A DNA stretch of 64,000 nt from the NCBI RefSeq assembly GCF_030265065.1, contig NC_080407.1, positions 54,539,666 to 54,603,665 on the forward strand, read 5' to 3'. A program made the translations under genes and the position numbers. The stretch comes from Corythoichthys intestinalis. Its lineage: Eukaryota; Chordata; Actinopteri; Syngnathiformes; Syngnathidae. Below the pieces are notes generated by a model, which searched no databases, was not told the origin of the DNA, and saw only the letters and a program-made list of their open reading frames with translations. Shown piece after piece: positions 52,801-64,000 of this stretch (positions within the stretch are counted from its first letter, which is position 1; the number at the start of each line of letters is the position of its first letter).

Positions 52801-55800
52801 AAGGATAACACACTAACTTGACCGCCCAAACCTGCCTCAGAGGGAGGATCCCAAGACAACACCCCCGCCCGGCCCACTCCACCGCAGCTTTCAAAAGACT
52901 GAACTTTTAGCAAAAAAGGGTCGCCTCTCGGGGACATTTCTATGTAGCCGTTGTTTTGCCAACCCTGGATCCAGCATTGTCTTTCCGTCATCTGTTTTTG
53001 CGTTGCTTTTTGACCATTGTCGACGAATAAATTGTAAACCTGTTTTCGGTGAGCCTTCTTTAAACCGTTCAAAATGGAGTCAGTAGAAAGAGTTAACGCC
53101 GGAGTGGACGCGCGGAATTTGCCCTTCCGGCCGACTTGGCCGGGGGGCCGAATTCCTTCAGTATGTTACTGAGTACCGCGTGTACCTTTGCCTGCCGTGC
53201 GTCTCCGTTCCTCCAGTTGCTCTCGATGCGATGTTGACGGATGTACGTCGACTTCCACGTGCCCAGCGCCGCGCCGGACCTGACGCACTTCCTGCGCCGG
53301 GGTGATGAGAACTCGGACACGCCTAACAACGGGAAATATTTTCAAAAACACACACTGATTAACTCATTTGCTGCTTTGAATGCAAATACCGATACTAGAC
53401 TCGGGACCTAAACGGTACTAAAATGATGTGATTGGCGAGTTCTAGCATCCAATCATTAGAAGGATGATTGGATGCCACCTGATGGACATCTATCACTGTC
53501 AATGGCACTGAAAGTGCTAAAAGTCCCCGAAACAGTCTGAAGTGCTCCCTAAAAGTTACCCTAGCACTCTTCTCAGATGTATCCTAAAGGGTATCAGTTC
53601 CTAAACTTAAATACAAGGTAACCATGGAAAGATGGGTCCAGCTCACCTTCTTCACGGCACTTCTCTCTCCATAGCAGGTTGTCTTCAGCCAAGATCCTCC
53701 AGTACCTGCAGGTCTGGGCAGCCTGCAGCAGGTCTCGCGGCGCTAGGAAGTTGAGCACGTAGAGAGCCAGCTGCGGACGTGAGCAAATGTCACGAGAAAC
53801 GCATGAAGTCGACCTTTCGCTGTTGGCGTCCCACCTCTTTCGGCAGCAGGGAGATGAAGTCCCTCTGGAACTGCGGTTCAATGAGCTGCATAACATGCTT
53901 GACCTGCCCCGTTTCACATCTGTCGATCAACTGGTCGAGCGCAAGCAACCTCTCGGGAACGCTCCACGCCTGGATTGTCAAAATCAACGAGTTAACTATA
54001 TGGAGGTAAACATATCCCGAATACTTCATAGAAAGAAGCACCATACCTGAAACGTGCGAAGCCAGTCTTGCAGGCCGCAAGGGGGCGGGCCCGAGGTGAC
54101 GCGCCGCCGTTGAGCCGAATGCCCGTTGGCCAGTCGCAACTCCCCAAAGGTGGCAGGTGGGCTCTGGACCGCGTCGGACGGACTAAGGGAGAAAGTCTCA
54201 CGTTAAAGTCCCATTTGTCGCTTTAGCGTACCGGCTTACCTGAAGTAAGCATCGCCTCGGCACTGCTTCTTCCCGGATGAAAACGGCCGACCCTCAGGAA
54301 CGTGATCGAGCTTCCTCTTCACCTGAACGGTGGACAAGATCGAACATGTTGATTGATTTGTTGCATTTGATTAGATCGTTAAACCCCTAATGGCATCCAA
54401 AAATAATGCCTTCGATTTATATAGCACTTATTTGGACACTCAAAGACACTTTACATTGCCTTATGATTTCACCCCGCACTTGACAGTGGTACGCCACAAC
54501 TGCCCTGGGGCAGTCCCACAGAAGCGAGGCAGCTAATCCGCGCCATCGGGAATTCCCACCACTTGTTGCTATCTCCTTCAAAACTTGCATTTACCCCTTT
54601 TCACTTGCTGAATGTGCCGGTCCATTTTTCCCCCCCTTCAATTGCATGTTTGATTGGCTGATGACTTGACCCACCCTCAACATACACACACACACACACA
54701 CACACACGCTCACACAGCCCCGCCCCCTTCGAAGACGAGGGATATTAGAAGGTTTTTTTGGGGCCTGCAGCAGCCACTGTAAGTTATTTAAAAAGATGCC
54801 AATGTTGTGGAGGTGGGAAACACACCACTACATTTGCTACTGAAAGTCCGACCTGCATCAGAGTTAGCATAACATTAAACTGTGTGAACTTGCTAACCTG
54901 CAAAACTCGAGTAGGAAGCTGCTTAGAAGTGTCCTTCTGTTTGTGCTTACACCAGGTTTATTTGTGGTGATTCTTAAAAAAAGTAATAATATTCAATTTT
55001 CTCTTATATTGTTTTCTACTTTAATAATACTTTAATAATGAATTACCCCCCCCCCCCACCTCAAGGCCATTTCGGTCCCTGTGTATTTGGTCTCTATATG
55101 CAAGCATATTCGTCCTTTCTCGTCACAACGTTATCTAGAAAGGTACAAATCTTTATGTTCTCTAATAATGAAATAATTTTGAAAAAGCTGTGCTGATGGT
55201 GGCGCTGTGAACATCTAATTTGGTTTGTTCTCAGATGAACAACAAGTTGAGTAAGTTTTGATATAGAGGTTGAAGGAAGAAAAGAGGCAAAGTCACAGCC
55301 AGAAAGTGTTGATGACAGTGTTGATTTCTATTCACTGTTCCCCCTCCCAATTAAAGTCACAGCCAATTATAAAATACTGTAAAGCTGGTTAAACTGGAAT
55401 TTATGTTGTTGTCAGGTGTATTACATTTTTGTTCATGTGCCCCTTTTGCTCTATGAGCACTGGCCCCTCCATTGGTCTCTGCACGGCTTTGCTAGGTATC
55501 ATATATTCCATGATCTGTCGAACTACACTCCTTAATCTCTAGCAGCAGAAACTAGGGAATAAAACCGTTGCTTAGGGGGGTCGGGTGGGGTTCGGGGATT
55601 CCCATGCACCCCTGCTGGAATGCATGGCGAACATGAACGGAATGCTAAGATGAAGACAACCACGGGGTTGGCTTCCACGCCATGCCCAACATCCGATATC
55701 CCGTCCTCGCCTGCATCATTAGAGCAATCCGCGATGTCACGTCAATCATCGGGATTGTCAGAATCACGAGCATTCTCCTTCTTCCCGGAGCCGCAGTGGC

Positions 55801-55912
55801 CACGCGCACGCGCATCAAAGCGCCTCGTCATCCATACGACGCCAACTTGGACGATCGCTCGCTCGCTACTCACCTTGTTGAAGATGAGCTTCAAGGTCCC
55901 GTAGAAGCCCAT
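49814..55912 (-). CDS. fbxw7: FBXW7 (Fbw7), SCF ubiquitin-ligase substrate receptor, beta-type start
   Basis: F-box/WD40 receptor that brings phosphorylated cyclin E, Myc, Notch and Jun to SCF ligases. Exons: 55912-55874, 54322-54240, 54182-54047, 53969-53835, 53770-53647, 53322-53186, 52477-52364, 52279-52098, 51138-50913, 50836-50770, 50657-50514, 50454-50305, 49995-49814; 572 aa, phases consistent. Visible: [13 protein letters not shown] first exon (beta-isoform type), [18 protein letters not shown], dimerisation region [19 protein letters not shown]-box [20 protein letters not shown], then eight WD40 repeats. Phosphodegron arginines are kept in [19 protein letters not shown] and [11 protein letters not shown]. 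The conserved MKRKLDH methionine is Val here. The C-terminus runs about 20 residues past the mammalian end ([20 protein letters not shown]). Alpha and gamma first exons are not found in the window. No damage seen. Confidence 0.95.
51160..51990 (+). mobile_element. 3' end of an L2-like LINE in an fbxw7 intron
   Basis: The plus strand encodes the C-terminal wording of L2/CR1-type LINE polyproteins ([40 protein letters not shown]). A noncoding tail ends in GGGCTATACAAATAAAATTG and a TTGAAT repeat at about 51983, the L2 3' tail. It is 5'-truncated and not autonomous. Confidence 0.8.
52740..53155 (+). mobile_element. LTR-like fragment, family member 3, in an fbxw7 intron
   Basis: Same ordered phrases as 36565-36990: AACTTGACCGCCCAAACCTG, GACGAATAAATTGTAAACCT, GTTCAAAATGGAGTCAGT, CCGGCCGACTTGGCCGG. 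AATAAA is present where an LTR poly(A) signal would lie. Solo-LTR-like fossil without internal genes, diverged from the other two, so old. Confidence 0.45.
54410..54570. repeat. Interspersed repeat tail (ATAGCACTTATTTGGACACT)
   Basis: ATAGCACTTATTTGGACACTCAAAGACACTTTACA is a phrase I know from common fish SINE or LINE tails. It lies in the first fbxw7 intron. Family not assigned; boundaries approximate. Confidence 0.4.
54571..55873. other. First intron of fbxw7 (beta), no exon seen
   Basis: Contains a (CA)n microsatellite at about 54681-54707 and C-runs at about 55047. Nothing recognisable otherwise. Confidence 0.5.
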
Positions 55913-56377
55913 GGCCGCTCGAAGCCCACCGACCAAGACCGCACGAGCCCCCGCGGAGCACCCACAGCCTCCTCGCGCTGGCGGTCGTCACGTCAACAGC
56001 GGGCGTGACGTCGCAGCCAAGGGGACGCGCACAGGCGAGAACGCGCAAATGCGGCGAAAGGATCGAGGGTGCGTGTTTTTTCTTCGAATTTTCTGAAAAC
56101 AGAAAAAGAACCTAATTCTGCTGAATAAAGTAGCATTGTGTAAATGATCCATTTTTAATAATGATAATAAGGCTATAATAATTTTAATACATTGGAGTCA
56201 TGTTACAATATTGACATATTTGCGTTTTGCAGCGTGACCCTCCGTTGTCCCAAGCAGAAATCATACGTTCTTTCAATATTCTTTAAATATCAACTACTAT
56301 ACACAATCAATTTACCTTACAGGATATGACATCACTCGTCCACATGTTGGCTTTTGGAAATATTGTAAAACGACTTA

Positions 56378-57456
56378 CAGTAGTATGACAAAGTATCTGA
56401 ACCTTTAGGAATTTCTCACATTTTTGCATAAAATCACCATGCCTCAAATATGATCTGAACCCTAACCCTTTGTCAAAATCACACAGATGAAAAAAACAGT
56501 GTCTGCTTTAACTAAAACCATCCCAACATTTATAGATTTTCATATTTTAATGACGATAGCAAGGGCGTAGGTTTGCATAGGGATGGTAGGGACATACAGT
56601 GGGGCAAATACGTATTTAGTGTTACTCCCAAATAATTCAACTTTGGTTTCATCAGTCCACAAAATATTTTGCCAAAACTTCTGTGGAGTGTCTAAGTGCA
56701 TTTTTGCGAACATTAAACGAGCAAAAATGTTTTATTTTTTTAGACAGCAGTGGCTTCCTCTGTAGAGTCCTCCCGTGAACACCATTCTTGGCCATGGTTT
56801 TACATATAGTTGATGTGTGCACAGAGATATTGGACTGTGCCAGTGATTTCTGTAAGTCTTTAGCAGACACCTAGGGTTCTATTTTTTTACCTCTCTGAGT
56901 ATTCTGCGCTGAACTCTTGGCTTCATCTTTGGTGGACAGCCACTCCTTGGGAGACAAGCAAAACTGCCAAGCTCTCCGAATTTGTAGACCACTTCTCTGA
57001 CTGTTGATTGATGAACATCCAGACTTTTAGAGATGGTTTTGCATCCTTTCCCAGTCCTTGATCGCAGGTCTTCAGACAGCTCTTTTGACCGAGCCATGAT
57101 GCACATCAGACAATGCTTCTCATCAAGACAATTCTTACCAGGTGTGTGTTTTATAGTGGGCAGCTTTAAATCTCTCATCAGTGACTGGGCACACACCCGA
57201 CTTGAAATGTTTAATGTTAAAAATTGGTTTCAATTGCTCTTTAAGTCTCCTTAGGCAGAGGGTTCACTTACTTATTTTTCCCAGTTCTGTCATTGTTTGC
57301 ATGCTATCCTTATTAAAATATGAAAACCTATTAATGTTTGGGTGGTTTTAGTTATAGCAGACACTGTATTTTCATCTGTGTGACTTTGACAAAATGGTGA
57401 TTTTATGCAGAAACGTGAGAAATTCCAAAAGGTTCAGATACTTTTTCATGCTACTA
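56378..57456 (-). mobile_element. Degraded Tc1-like transposon between fhdc1 and fbxw7
   Basis: The inverted ends CAGTAGTATGACAAAGTATC and GATACTTTTTCATGCTACTA lie between TA dinucleotides. Same family as 40920-44090. The reverse strand at 57196-56879 keeps the transposase N-terminus (MARSKELSEDLRSRTGKG, HQSTVREVVYK). The rest is deleted, and unrelated pieces (GGGCGTAGGTTTG and ACAGTGGGGCAAATACGTAT) interrupt about 56565-56615. 1079 bp; non-functional. Confidence 0.85.
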
Positions 57457-57581
57457 TAGTTGTATTACTTTTGAATTGTCTGCTTTCAAAGACACACGTC
57501 CTCAATGGCCGCAGATTGAGTACAAAGTACAGAGGAACCGCTACTGTTCATGCTAACATGAGTTTTTAGATGTTATCTGCG

Positions 57582-60500
57582 TTATCTCCAGCTGGGTCTG
57601 CAGATCTTGGTCGAGCGCTGCGATTGGCTGGATTTGTCTTTAGCTGGGACGGGGGAGTCCGGGGTCGTGACCCCAGTGTTGACAGACGTCCTGGCGCTCT
57701 GAGTCCTCTTAGGCATGGACGAGGAGGCGCGAGAGTGTCCTCTGATAGATGCTTCTGAAGGACATTTAGGGACGTTTGACCGTTGGTTGTTGGAGTGGGT
57801 TTGTCTCAAAGAGGAAGAAGCGGTGTTTCTAGCGAACCGTGGGGCAGGAGGAGGAGTGGCGGCGGTCCCACTGACAACAGTGCCGCCCCCGGTTGCTCGC
57901 AGGGAGGACCGACACATCTTCTCCCCGGGTGAACTCCGAGGACCGGGAGCTAGGCGGTCCTTTGGATCTCGAGCCCGGAGGTTGGAGGAAGGCTTCTCTC
58001 CTCGTTTGTCTTTAGCAGTCCTGGAGATAGGCACTACCCTCCTCATGCTTTGCTTTTCAGAAGAGTTAAGGGTGCGCACGCGTTTAGTCCGGGTAGCTTC
58101 GGACTTCTGAGGGGGATCCGCAAGGTAGACGCGAGGTGGCGAAGAAGGCGACGGTTGGCTGCTAACAGGCTCGGACCGGACCGGTGCGCTAATGGACGGT
58201 GTGTTCTTTGCTACCGGGTGTTCTGCTTCGCACAAGACGGTTATGCACCACGCAGTGTCCTTTGCCATCTCATCTGAAGCTAGCGATACAGCCGCGTTAG
58301 CACAGCTTGCGTCGTCAAAGGCCTTCGGTTCAGGGACTAGCGAGCATTTCTCCAGGATCGCCGCTACATTATCGCTAGCGTCGCGTGCGCGGTTGTCCGT
58401 TGCAGAGTTTTTGCGGAGGAGTGTCGTCGAAATCCCTCCGCCGACTGAAGAGAATTCCGCATTCCCGTGGCGCTCAAGATCGGAGACGGACAGCGTCAGC
58501 GTCGAGGACGGGTGCTGCGTCGGCGAAAGTCGGGAACGTCCCCGGAGAACGCGACGGCTGCCGGACCTGGGCGAGAGGAGCTCTAGTAGAGCGCCGGTGT
58601 CATCCTGGGGTGAGCCGGCTTGAGAGAGGTCCGTCTCGCTCCTGCAGTACAAGCCCATGGCGCCGGTGACCTGTGACGGCGCACAAATGAGACTGTTTTG
58701 CTAGCACTGTTTGAAATTTAGCACATTTTTACCTCCTCGCCACCAGCCCACGAATGTCTCTTCTGCTCCTCCAGCGCTTGTAAACGACGGCGCCGAGCCT
58801 GTTCTCTGGCTTCCTGTTCTTTATTCTCCTTCAATTCATAAAAATATTGTGTAAATAAACTCCCGACGCGCGAGTTTAGGAGCAGGCTTCGGTCTACCTT
58901 GACGGCGCGGCTGAACTTGCAACAGAAGGCGTGCAGGACGGCGAAGCACTCATCCGGGCGGAAGGTGTTGTCGTCCTCACAGAAGAAGTTCATCAGCTCG
59001 CCGGCTTCCTCGCTCAGCAGCCGACGGCCTCCTCGCAGCGAGCGCAGCCACCCCGTGGCGTCCCGAAGGAAGCCATCCAGCTGCCGGAGAAGTTCTCCGT
59101 CCGTCCGGATCTTCTCCTCTAGCGCGCGCGTGCGGGACGTCAACAGCTGCAATTCCGAGTCCAGGGTCTCCAAGGAGATCCTGCAGAAGATAAAACGCAT
59201 TCACAAAAGTCCCGGCTACGAAAACTGTAAGGAGGAGACGCGGTTTGACCTAGAAGCTGCCTGAATGTGACTGAGCTTCAACGGGAAGTCCAACAACTCC
59301 TCCTCCTTCTTCTGTGCTTCCTGCAGAGAAGAAGTGAACACATCACGTGACATCCAATATTGATTGGTTGGTGGCAAATGAGAAAACATTAGATGTCTAT
59401 CGCCGACAAAGGCAATCAATGGGTTAACGGTTTGCGTCTGCTGACCAGAGCCACAAAATGCAGCAGGTTCATTCCCGGTTTGTTGGCTTTGGTTTCGGCC
59501 AGAGACAAAAGCGAAGACAGCTTGAAGCCCGCCGCTTGACCGCCCTAAAACACATGCAAGACCGTTAACGTCATGCTGGTGGCGCCGATGCGGCAAGGGT
59601 CGAGGTCTCTCACGGCATCGAGGATGTTCCCGGCCTGCAGCACCAAGTGAAGGATGGCGTGCAGCTCCCGGCAGTTGAGAACCTCTGCAACACCATCGAC
59701 ACCTTGACCGTTAGTCAAACAAGTTTGAGGAAGAGTCGCAGAGACGGATGTCACCTTTGGTCGCGGTGCGAAGGACTCCGATGTGCCCCCTCAAGGCCTC
59801 GCACGCGCCGGGAATTTCCTCTTTGTACAGCATGCACTCCACACGCGTGGCGTAACTGAAAGACCGACAGACAGCAAACGGCGAATGTATTTTTGCCGCA
59901 AGCGTGAACATTAGAAATATACAGAAAAACTTGAAACAGCAATTTCTGGAGAAATTACTCTGGGGCTATGCTGCGTGGAGATACAGATCTTAGCCCCGCC
60001 TAGGTTGGTTTGGGGACATTTCGGGGACAATATCAGGTCACTTCCTTTTTACTTGGGCGCATTTGGAGGACACGTCCTGGTCATGGCAGGTGATTTGGGG
60101 ACATTTGGGGGTGTGTCCTGGTCATATCAGGCCATTTGGAGACATTTGGGGGCGTGTCCTGGTCATATCAGGTCATTTGGGGGACATCTTCTGTCATAAC
60201 AGGTCATTCGGGGACATTTGGGGGGCGTGTCCTGGTCATATCAGGTCATTTGGGGACATTTGGGGGGTGTCTCCTGTCATATCAGGTCCTTCGGGGACAT
60301 TTGGGGGGCGTATCCTGGTCATATAAGGTCATTTGGAGACATTTGGGAGGCGAGTCCTGGTTATATCAGGTCATTTGCGGACATTTGGGGGGCGTGTCCT
60401 GGTTATATCAGGTCATTCGGGGACATTTGGGGGCGGCGTATCCTTGTCATATCAGGTCGTTTGGAGACATTTGGGGGCATCTCCTGGTCATAACAGGTCA

Positions 60501-62302
60501 TTTGGGGGGCGTGTCCTGGTCATATTAGGTCATTTGGGACTTTTGAGGGGCGAGTCCTGGTTATATCAGATAATGTGAGGACATTTGGGGGCATGTCCTG
60601 GTCATATTAGGTCATTTGGGGACATTTGGGGGGGCGTATCTTGGGTATATCAGGTCATTTAGGGACATTTGGGGGCGTGTCCTATTGATATCTGCTCATT
60701 TGCTGTTGATTTGGGGACATTGTTTTTTTTTTGCCATTGAGTTATATGGAAAAAATTTGGACGTCCAAGGCCGTCAATGGCATCGACTCACGTATGCATA
60801 ATTGGAATCCAAGTACATTGGAATCAATAGAATCGACATACACGGACGTCAACGACATTAAACAAAGTAAATGCCATTGGAAATGAATGGGAAATTTGGA
60901 CACCCATGGCCGTCAATGGCATCGACTCACGTATGCGTAATAGGAATCCAAGTACTTTGGCATCAATCGAATACGAGTACATTGGCATCGATAGAATCGA
61001 CATATATGGCCATCAATGGCATTATCCAAAGGATATGCCATTGGGAATGTATGGGAAATTTGGACGTCCATGGCCGTCAATGGCATCGCCCTCCAAATGT
61101 GTCAATGGAATCGGGGAAGTTTGGGGGACATGTCCTATTGATATCTGGCCATTTCCTTTTGATTTGAGGACATTGGCTTTTTTGCCATTGAAAAGGAATG
61201 GTAAAAAATTTGGACGTCCATGGCCGTCAATGGCTACGACTCACATAAATGGAATCAGAGCACATTGGCATCAATAGAATCGACATACATGGCCATCAAT
61301 GTCATTAACTAAAGCACATTCCATTGGATGTCAATGGGAAATTTGGACGTCCATGGCCCATTAAAAATGAATGGGAAAGTTTTCGGCCTTTTCAAGGCAA
61401 AGCCCCAGTAATGAATTCAAAAGTAAATGGTGAGCAACAGACCTGGGGAGTTGAACCAGCAGGAAGAGGAAGGAGTCCGCCAACGACAGCTTGGACACGT
61501 CACCGCTGTACGCTTTCATCTTCTTCACCTTTTTCCAAACACAAATCGGGAATCAATCGTCGCCAATCATTCACGCCAGCGCGAATTTCTAACACGCGTA
61601 CCTCTTCCGCTTCGGGCAGAAGCTTCATCAGCTCTCGTAGAGGCTCCGCCCCGTAAGGCTGACTGTTGCCACTGCGGATGTCGTCTACGATGGCCTGATT
61701 GGACCTGAATGACAACCCTCAACTCGCATGACGTTGAGTGTTTTACCCAAAATACTGTACATTGTTTACCTCTTGAACTGTTTGAGGAAGATGCCCATGT
61801 TCATGCTTCGCTTGGTATCCAAGATGGAGACCTACGGGAGAACGGGTAGATGTCGGGATCACGATTTTCTGTACTAGGGGGTGGGAACCTCCTGATATTA
61901 TTTGCGATACAAGGCTCACGATGTCACACACCTGGTCCTTGGAGTCCCGTAGTGATCCACGGTTCCTTGCTCCCCAGGTAGGTGTGGCTCCAGCCACGTC
62001 CTGCTTCTGACCAAAGAGCTCTTCCACTGTGTCGGCGTCGATCCGGTAACGCTGCTGCGCTCGACCCTGCGTCCACAGGTTGGCGCGCCCCCGAACCTGC
62101 AAGCACACGGGCAAACGTCACGGACACGCGCCAACTACGAGGGGCGCTACCGTCCTACCTGCTCCTCCGGAATGGTCCTCCAAAAGAAACTTCTGAAGCG
62201 TTTGCTGCTGTTCGAGCCTCCCGCGATGAGCGAGGGGGGAGGCGGAAGTGGGGGAGGGGGCGGCGGCGGTGGCGTTCTGTTTTCATTGGCCATCGTGTGC
62301 AT
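57582..62302 (-). CDS. fhdc1: FHDC1, FH2-domain formin, complete
   Basis: Formin that links actin, microtubules and cilia/Golgi in vertebrates. Eleven coding exons: 62302-62159, 62096-61932, 61831-61770, 61704-61602, 61528-61443, 59855-59755, 59684-59614, 59544-59446, 59320-59250, 59180-58733, 58670-57582; 2439 nt, 812 aa, phases consistent. Start at 62302 (MHTMANENR) or the next ATG at 62293. A very short FH1 (two proline runs, residues about 11-23) is followed at once by the FH2 domain (about 39-430): [74 protein letters not shown], the dimer-post region ending [13 protein letters not shown]. The last exon is a basic, serine-rich tail (microtubule-binding in relatives). Shorter than human (about 1143 aa), all in the tail. 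Intron 5 holds a composite repeat. Confidence 0.93.
59935..61400 (+). repeat. Composite repeat, copy 2, in an fhdc1 intron
   Basis: Begins GCAATTTCTGGAGAAATTAC and GATACAGATCTTAGCCCCGC (59940-60000). Then about 700 bp of about 44-bp units (GGTCATTTGGGGACATTTGG, GGGCGTGTCCTGGTCATATC) to about 60720. Then several about 110-160 bp units (GCCATTGAAAATGAATGGGA-like, TTTGGACGTCCATGGCCGTC, ATCAATAGAATCGACATACA) to about 61400. The same order as 25230-25690 (reversed) and 62520-62910. No coding capacity and no clean TSD found. Confidence 0.8.
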
Positions 62303-62519
62303 CCCTGTGGCAGGTTGGACCGCGGTGGCGACGAGGTCACCGAGGTCACCCCGCAGGCCAGTGGCAACCAATCATCTTGCTTTATCCAAAAAACACAAGT
62401 TGTGTGTTTTATGTGCTAACAGTTGATGAATAAACTCTCGCCTCAAAAACTTTCACTTCAAGAATTGCATTCTAAACTTTAAAAATCTGACAATTTTTGG
62501 GAAGCTTTCACTATATTTC

Positions 62520-62910
62520 ATACTAGAAACTGCAATTTCTGGAGAAATTACTCTAGGGCTTTGCTGTGTGGAGATACAGATCTGAGCTATCAATAGAATG
62601 GACAAACATGCCCGTCAATGGGATTAAACAAAGTAAATGCCATTAGAAATGAATGGGAAATTTGGACGTCCACGGCTGTCAATGGCAGCACCCTCCATAA
62701 GCGTCAATGGAATCGGGTAAGTTTGGGGGACACGTCCTATTAATATCTGGTCATTTCCTGTTGATTTGTGGCAAGTTTTTTTTTTGCCATTGAAAATGAA
62801 TGGAAAAAATTTTGGCCATCCATGGCCGTCAATGGCATTGACTTACATAGGCGTTAATGGGATCCAAGTACATCGGCATCAATAGAATGTTTAATGCCAA
62901 TAATCAAGTT
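62520..62910 (+). repeat. Composite repeat, copy 3 (short)
   Basis: Begins TACTAGAAACTGCAATTTCT and GATACAGATCTGAGC at about 62521-62585, almost lacks the 44-bp array, and goes straight to the GGACGTCCACGGCTGTCAAT units, ending near 62905. It lies just upstream of the fhdc1 start. Confidence 0.7.
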
Positions 62911-63195
62911 TCAGGGGAACTGCTAACAATTTTCAGTCTGGTTTTGTTGTGACGCTCAACACGCGCCGATTCGCCCGCGTTAACACCGTTAGCGCGTTGC
63001 GGAGGATGAAGAAAAAAAAAGCTTTTTGCATGTGGCGCCAAGAAGAACCCGACCGTCCGGTTTCAGACCACGAGTAAACGAAAGGCTTCTTTACATAAAC
63101 TTGCAAATGACATGAAGGAGAAGTGAACACACGCAGCTCTAGTCTGTTATGCTAGCTTAAAATGAAAAGATGTTATGCAATGTTGCTCAACAATA
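62911..63195. other. Upstream of fhdc1, unassigned
   Basis: No gene seen. A GC-richer stretch with CpGs (about 62950-63070) could be a promoter or first-exon region of fhdc1, which lies about 650 bp away on the reverse strand. Confidence 0.3.
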
Positions 63196-63199
63196 AAAT

Positions 63200-64000
63200 T
63201 GCTTAACTCATTAGCTGCTATTGACAGCGACCAGTGTGATTTTACCTAATTTCAATCTGAAAGCCAGTTAAATCTGTTGTTGTTCTTGTGGACACCAACT
63301 TTGAAGTCCTACTCCTCTGTCATCATTGACCCGATCGTCTTGAAACTCGCTAGCTATGTCCCACGGGCCAATATCTTTTGATTGTTGGAGCTTGATTTGT
63401 TCTTGTTTTATAACGGGGCTGATTAATTAATGGTAGAATTATAGTTAGGAGTTAGCCAGTAGCAAACAACCTACCGTATGTGTTGGAACTGTTTTGCATA
63501 CAGTTAGCATTTATGCTTTACTTATTGTAGTTAGTCACCAGATAGGATAACTTTCCTTTGTCCTGGGCCATGTGGCCCCCATCTGGTCTGTATTCTATTC
63601 TATGTTCTATATTGCTTTCCTGCCCCCCCCCCTTTCCTATTTTTTGCCTCTGAATGAAGAGGGTTGCTATCACAGCAACTGGGGAAGCAGCTACCGATCT
63701 CCACAAAAGCTGCATCGACTCCTGTGTGTGTTTTTTTAGCCAAGCTAGGTGTACATTAACCTAGCTTCAAATCTAACAGTAGGTTAGGAATTTGCCAATA
63801 GAGGGCATGCTTGGATTGCACACAGACTTATTGTTGCCTGTAGGTTAACTCGTTGGCTGTCATTGACAGCAATAACAAAAAAAAAATGGATCTCCAGTGT
63901 AATTAACCTAATTTCTGTCTGAAGGTCAACATTCAGCTTGTTGTTGTTCCTGTGGACACCAGCATTGAAGTCCTATTTGTCTGTCATTAGCGAACCAATC
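63200..64000. repeat. Direct duplication, units about 640 bp apart
   Basis: About 63208-63340 (TTAACTCATTAGCTGCTATTG, TTCTTGTGGACACCA, TTGAAGTCCTA) recurs at about 63845-64000 (TTAACTCGTTGGCTGTCATTG, GTTCCTGTGGACACCA, TTGAAGTCCTA). The second copy is cut by the window end. A C-run lies at about 63623. No gene. Confidence 0.65.

Noticed and set aside
57715-58623. Plus-strand frames of 131-143 codons opposite the fhdc1 tail
   Set aside because: Antisense to a serine/arginine-rich coding exon; frames arise from its codon bias.

Overview
The window is vertebrate nuclear DNA and almost certainly from a teleost fish. Multi-exon genes with GT-AG (and two GC-AG) introns encode proteins very close to known vertebrate families. 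They are set in dense fish-type repeats: hAT and Tc1 DNA transposons, LINE tails, LTR-like fragments and large minisatellites. Repeated motifs built on GGACGTCCATGGCCGTCAATGG recall syngnathid (pipefish and seahorse) genomes, but that assignment is a low-confidence memory and not something shown here.

Layout, left to right. (1) 1609-13417 (+) is the 3' part of a large multi-RRM, matrin-type zinc-finger gene of the ZNF638/NP220/matrin-3 kind: 21 exons whose phases all agree, with an exon pair duplicated inside the gene and three hAT elements in its introns. (2) About 13.63-20.74 kb is a 7.1 kb minisatellite of a roughly 36-45 bp unit with higher-order repeats. (3) 21-31 kb is repeat-rich and holds a hAT MITE, three copies of a foldback hAT-like family made of palindromic 18-mers, and a single-exon P2Y-type nucleotide receptor on the minus strand. 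(4) 31.28-34.79 kb (-) is a compact six-exon SCHIP1-domain gene of 277 aa. (5) 37.50-45.38 kb (-) is abce1, complete in 18 coding exons and exactly 599 aa, with a hAT nested in a hAT in one intron and an intact-looking Tc1 element nested in a degraded Tc1 in another. (6) 46.96-47.81 kb (+) is anapc10, complete, head-to-head with abce1 across a probable shared promoter. (7) 48.02-49.48 kb is a fourth foldback element. (8) 49.81-55.91 kb (-) is fbxw7 from a beta-type first exon. (9) 57.58-62.30 kb (-) is fhdc1, complete, 812 aa. (10) The right edge is repeat-like, with a direct duplication.

The host genes are functionally unrelated: RNA binding, purine signalling, axon-initial-segment scaffold, ribosome recycling, two cell-cycle ubiquitin-ligase subunits (APC10 and Fbw7) and a cilia/actin formin. 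anapc10-abce1 and fbxw7-fhdc1 are both neighbours on human 4q31 as I recall, so their presence together here looks like conserved synteny.

The most unusual content is the repeat biology. A family of about 1.3-1.5 kb elements has two distinct ends, arms made of variable palindromic arrays in opposite orientation and a core of about 134 bp repeats. Two of four copies are flanked by perfect 8-bp target-site duplications. The same palindromic unit also fills a different hAT element in the zinc-finger gene. I could run no searches; family names rest on recognition of motifs and exon-by-exon reading.
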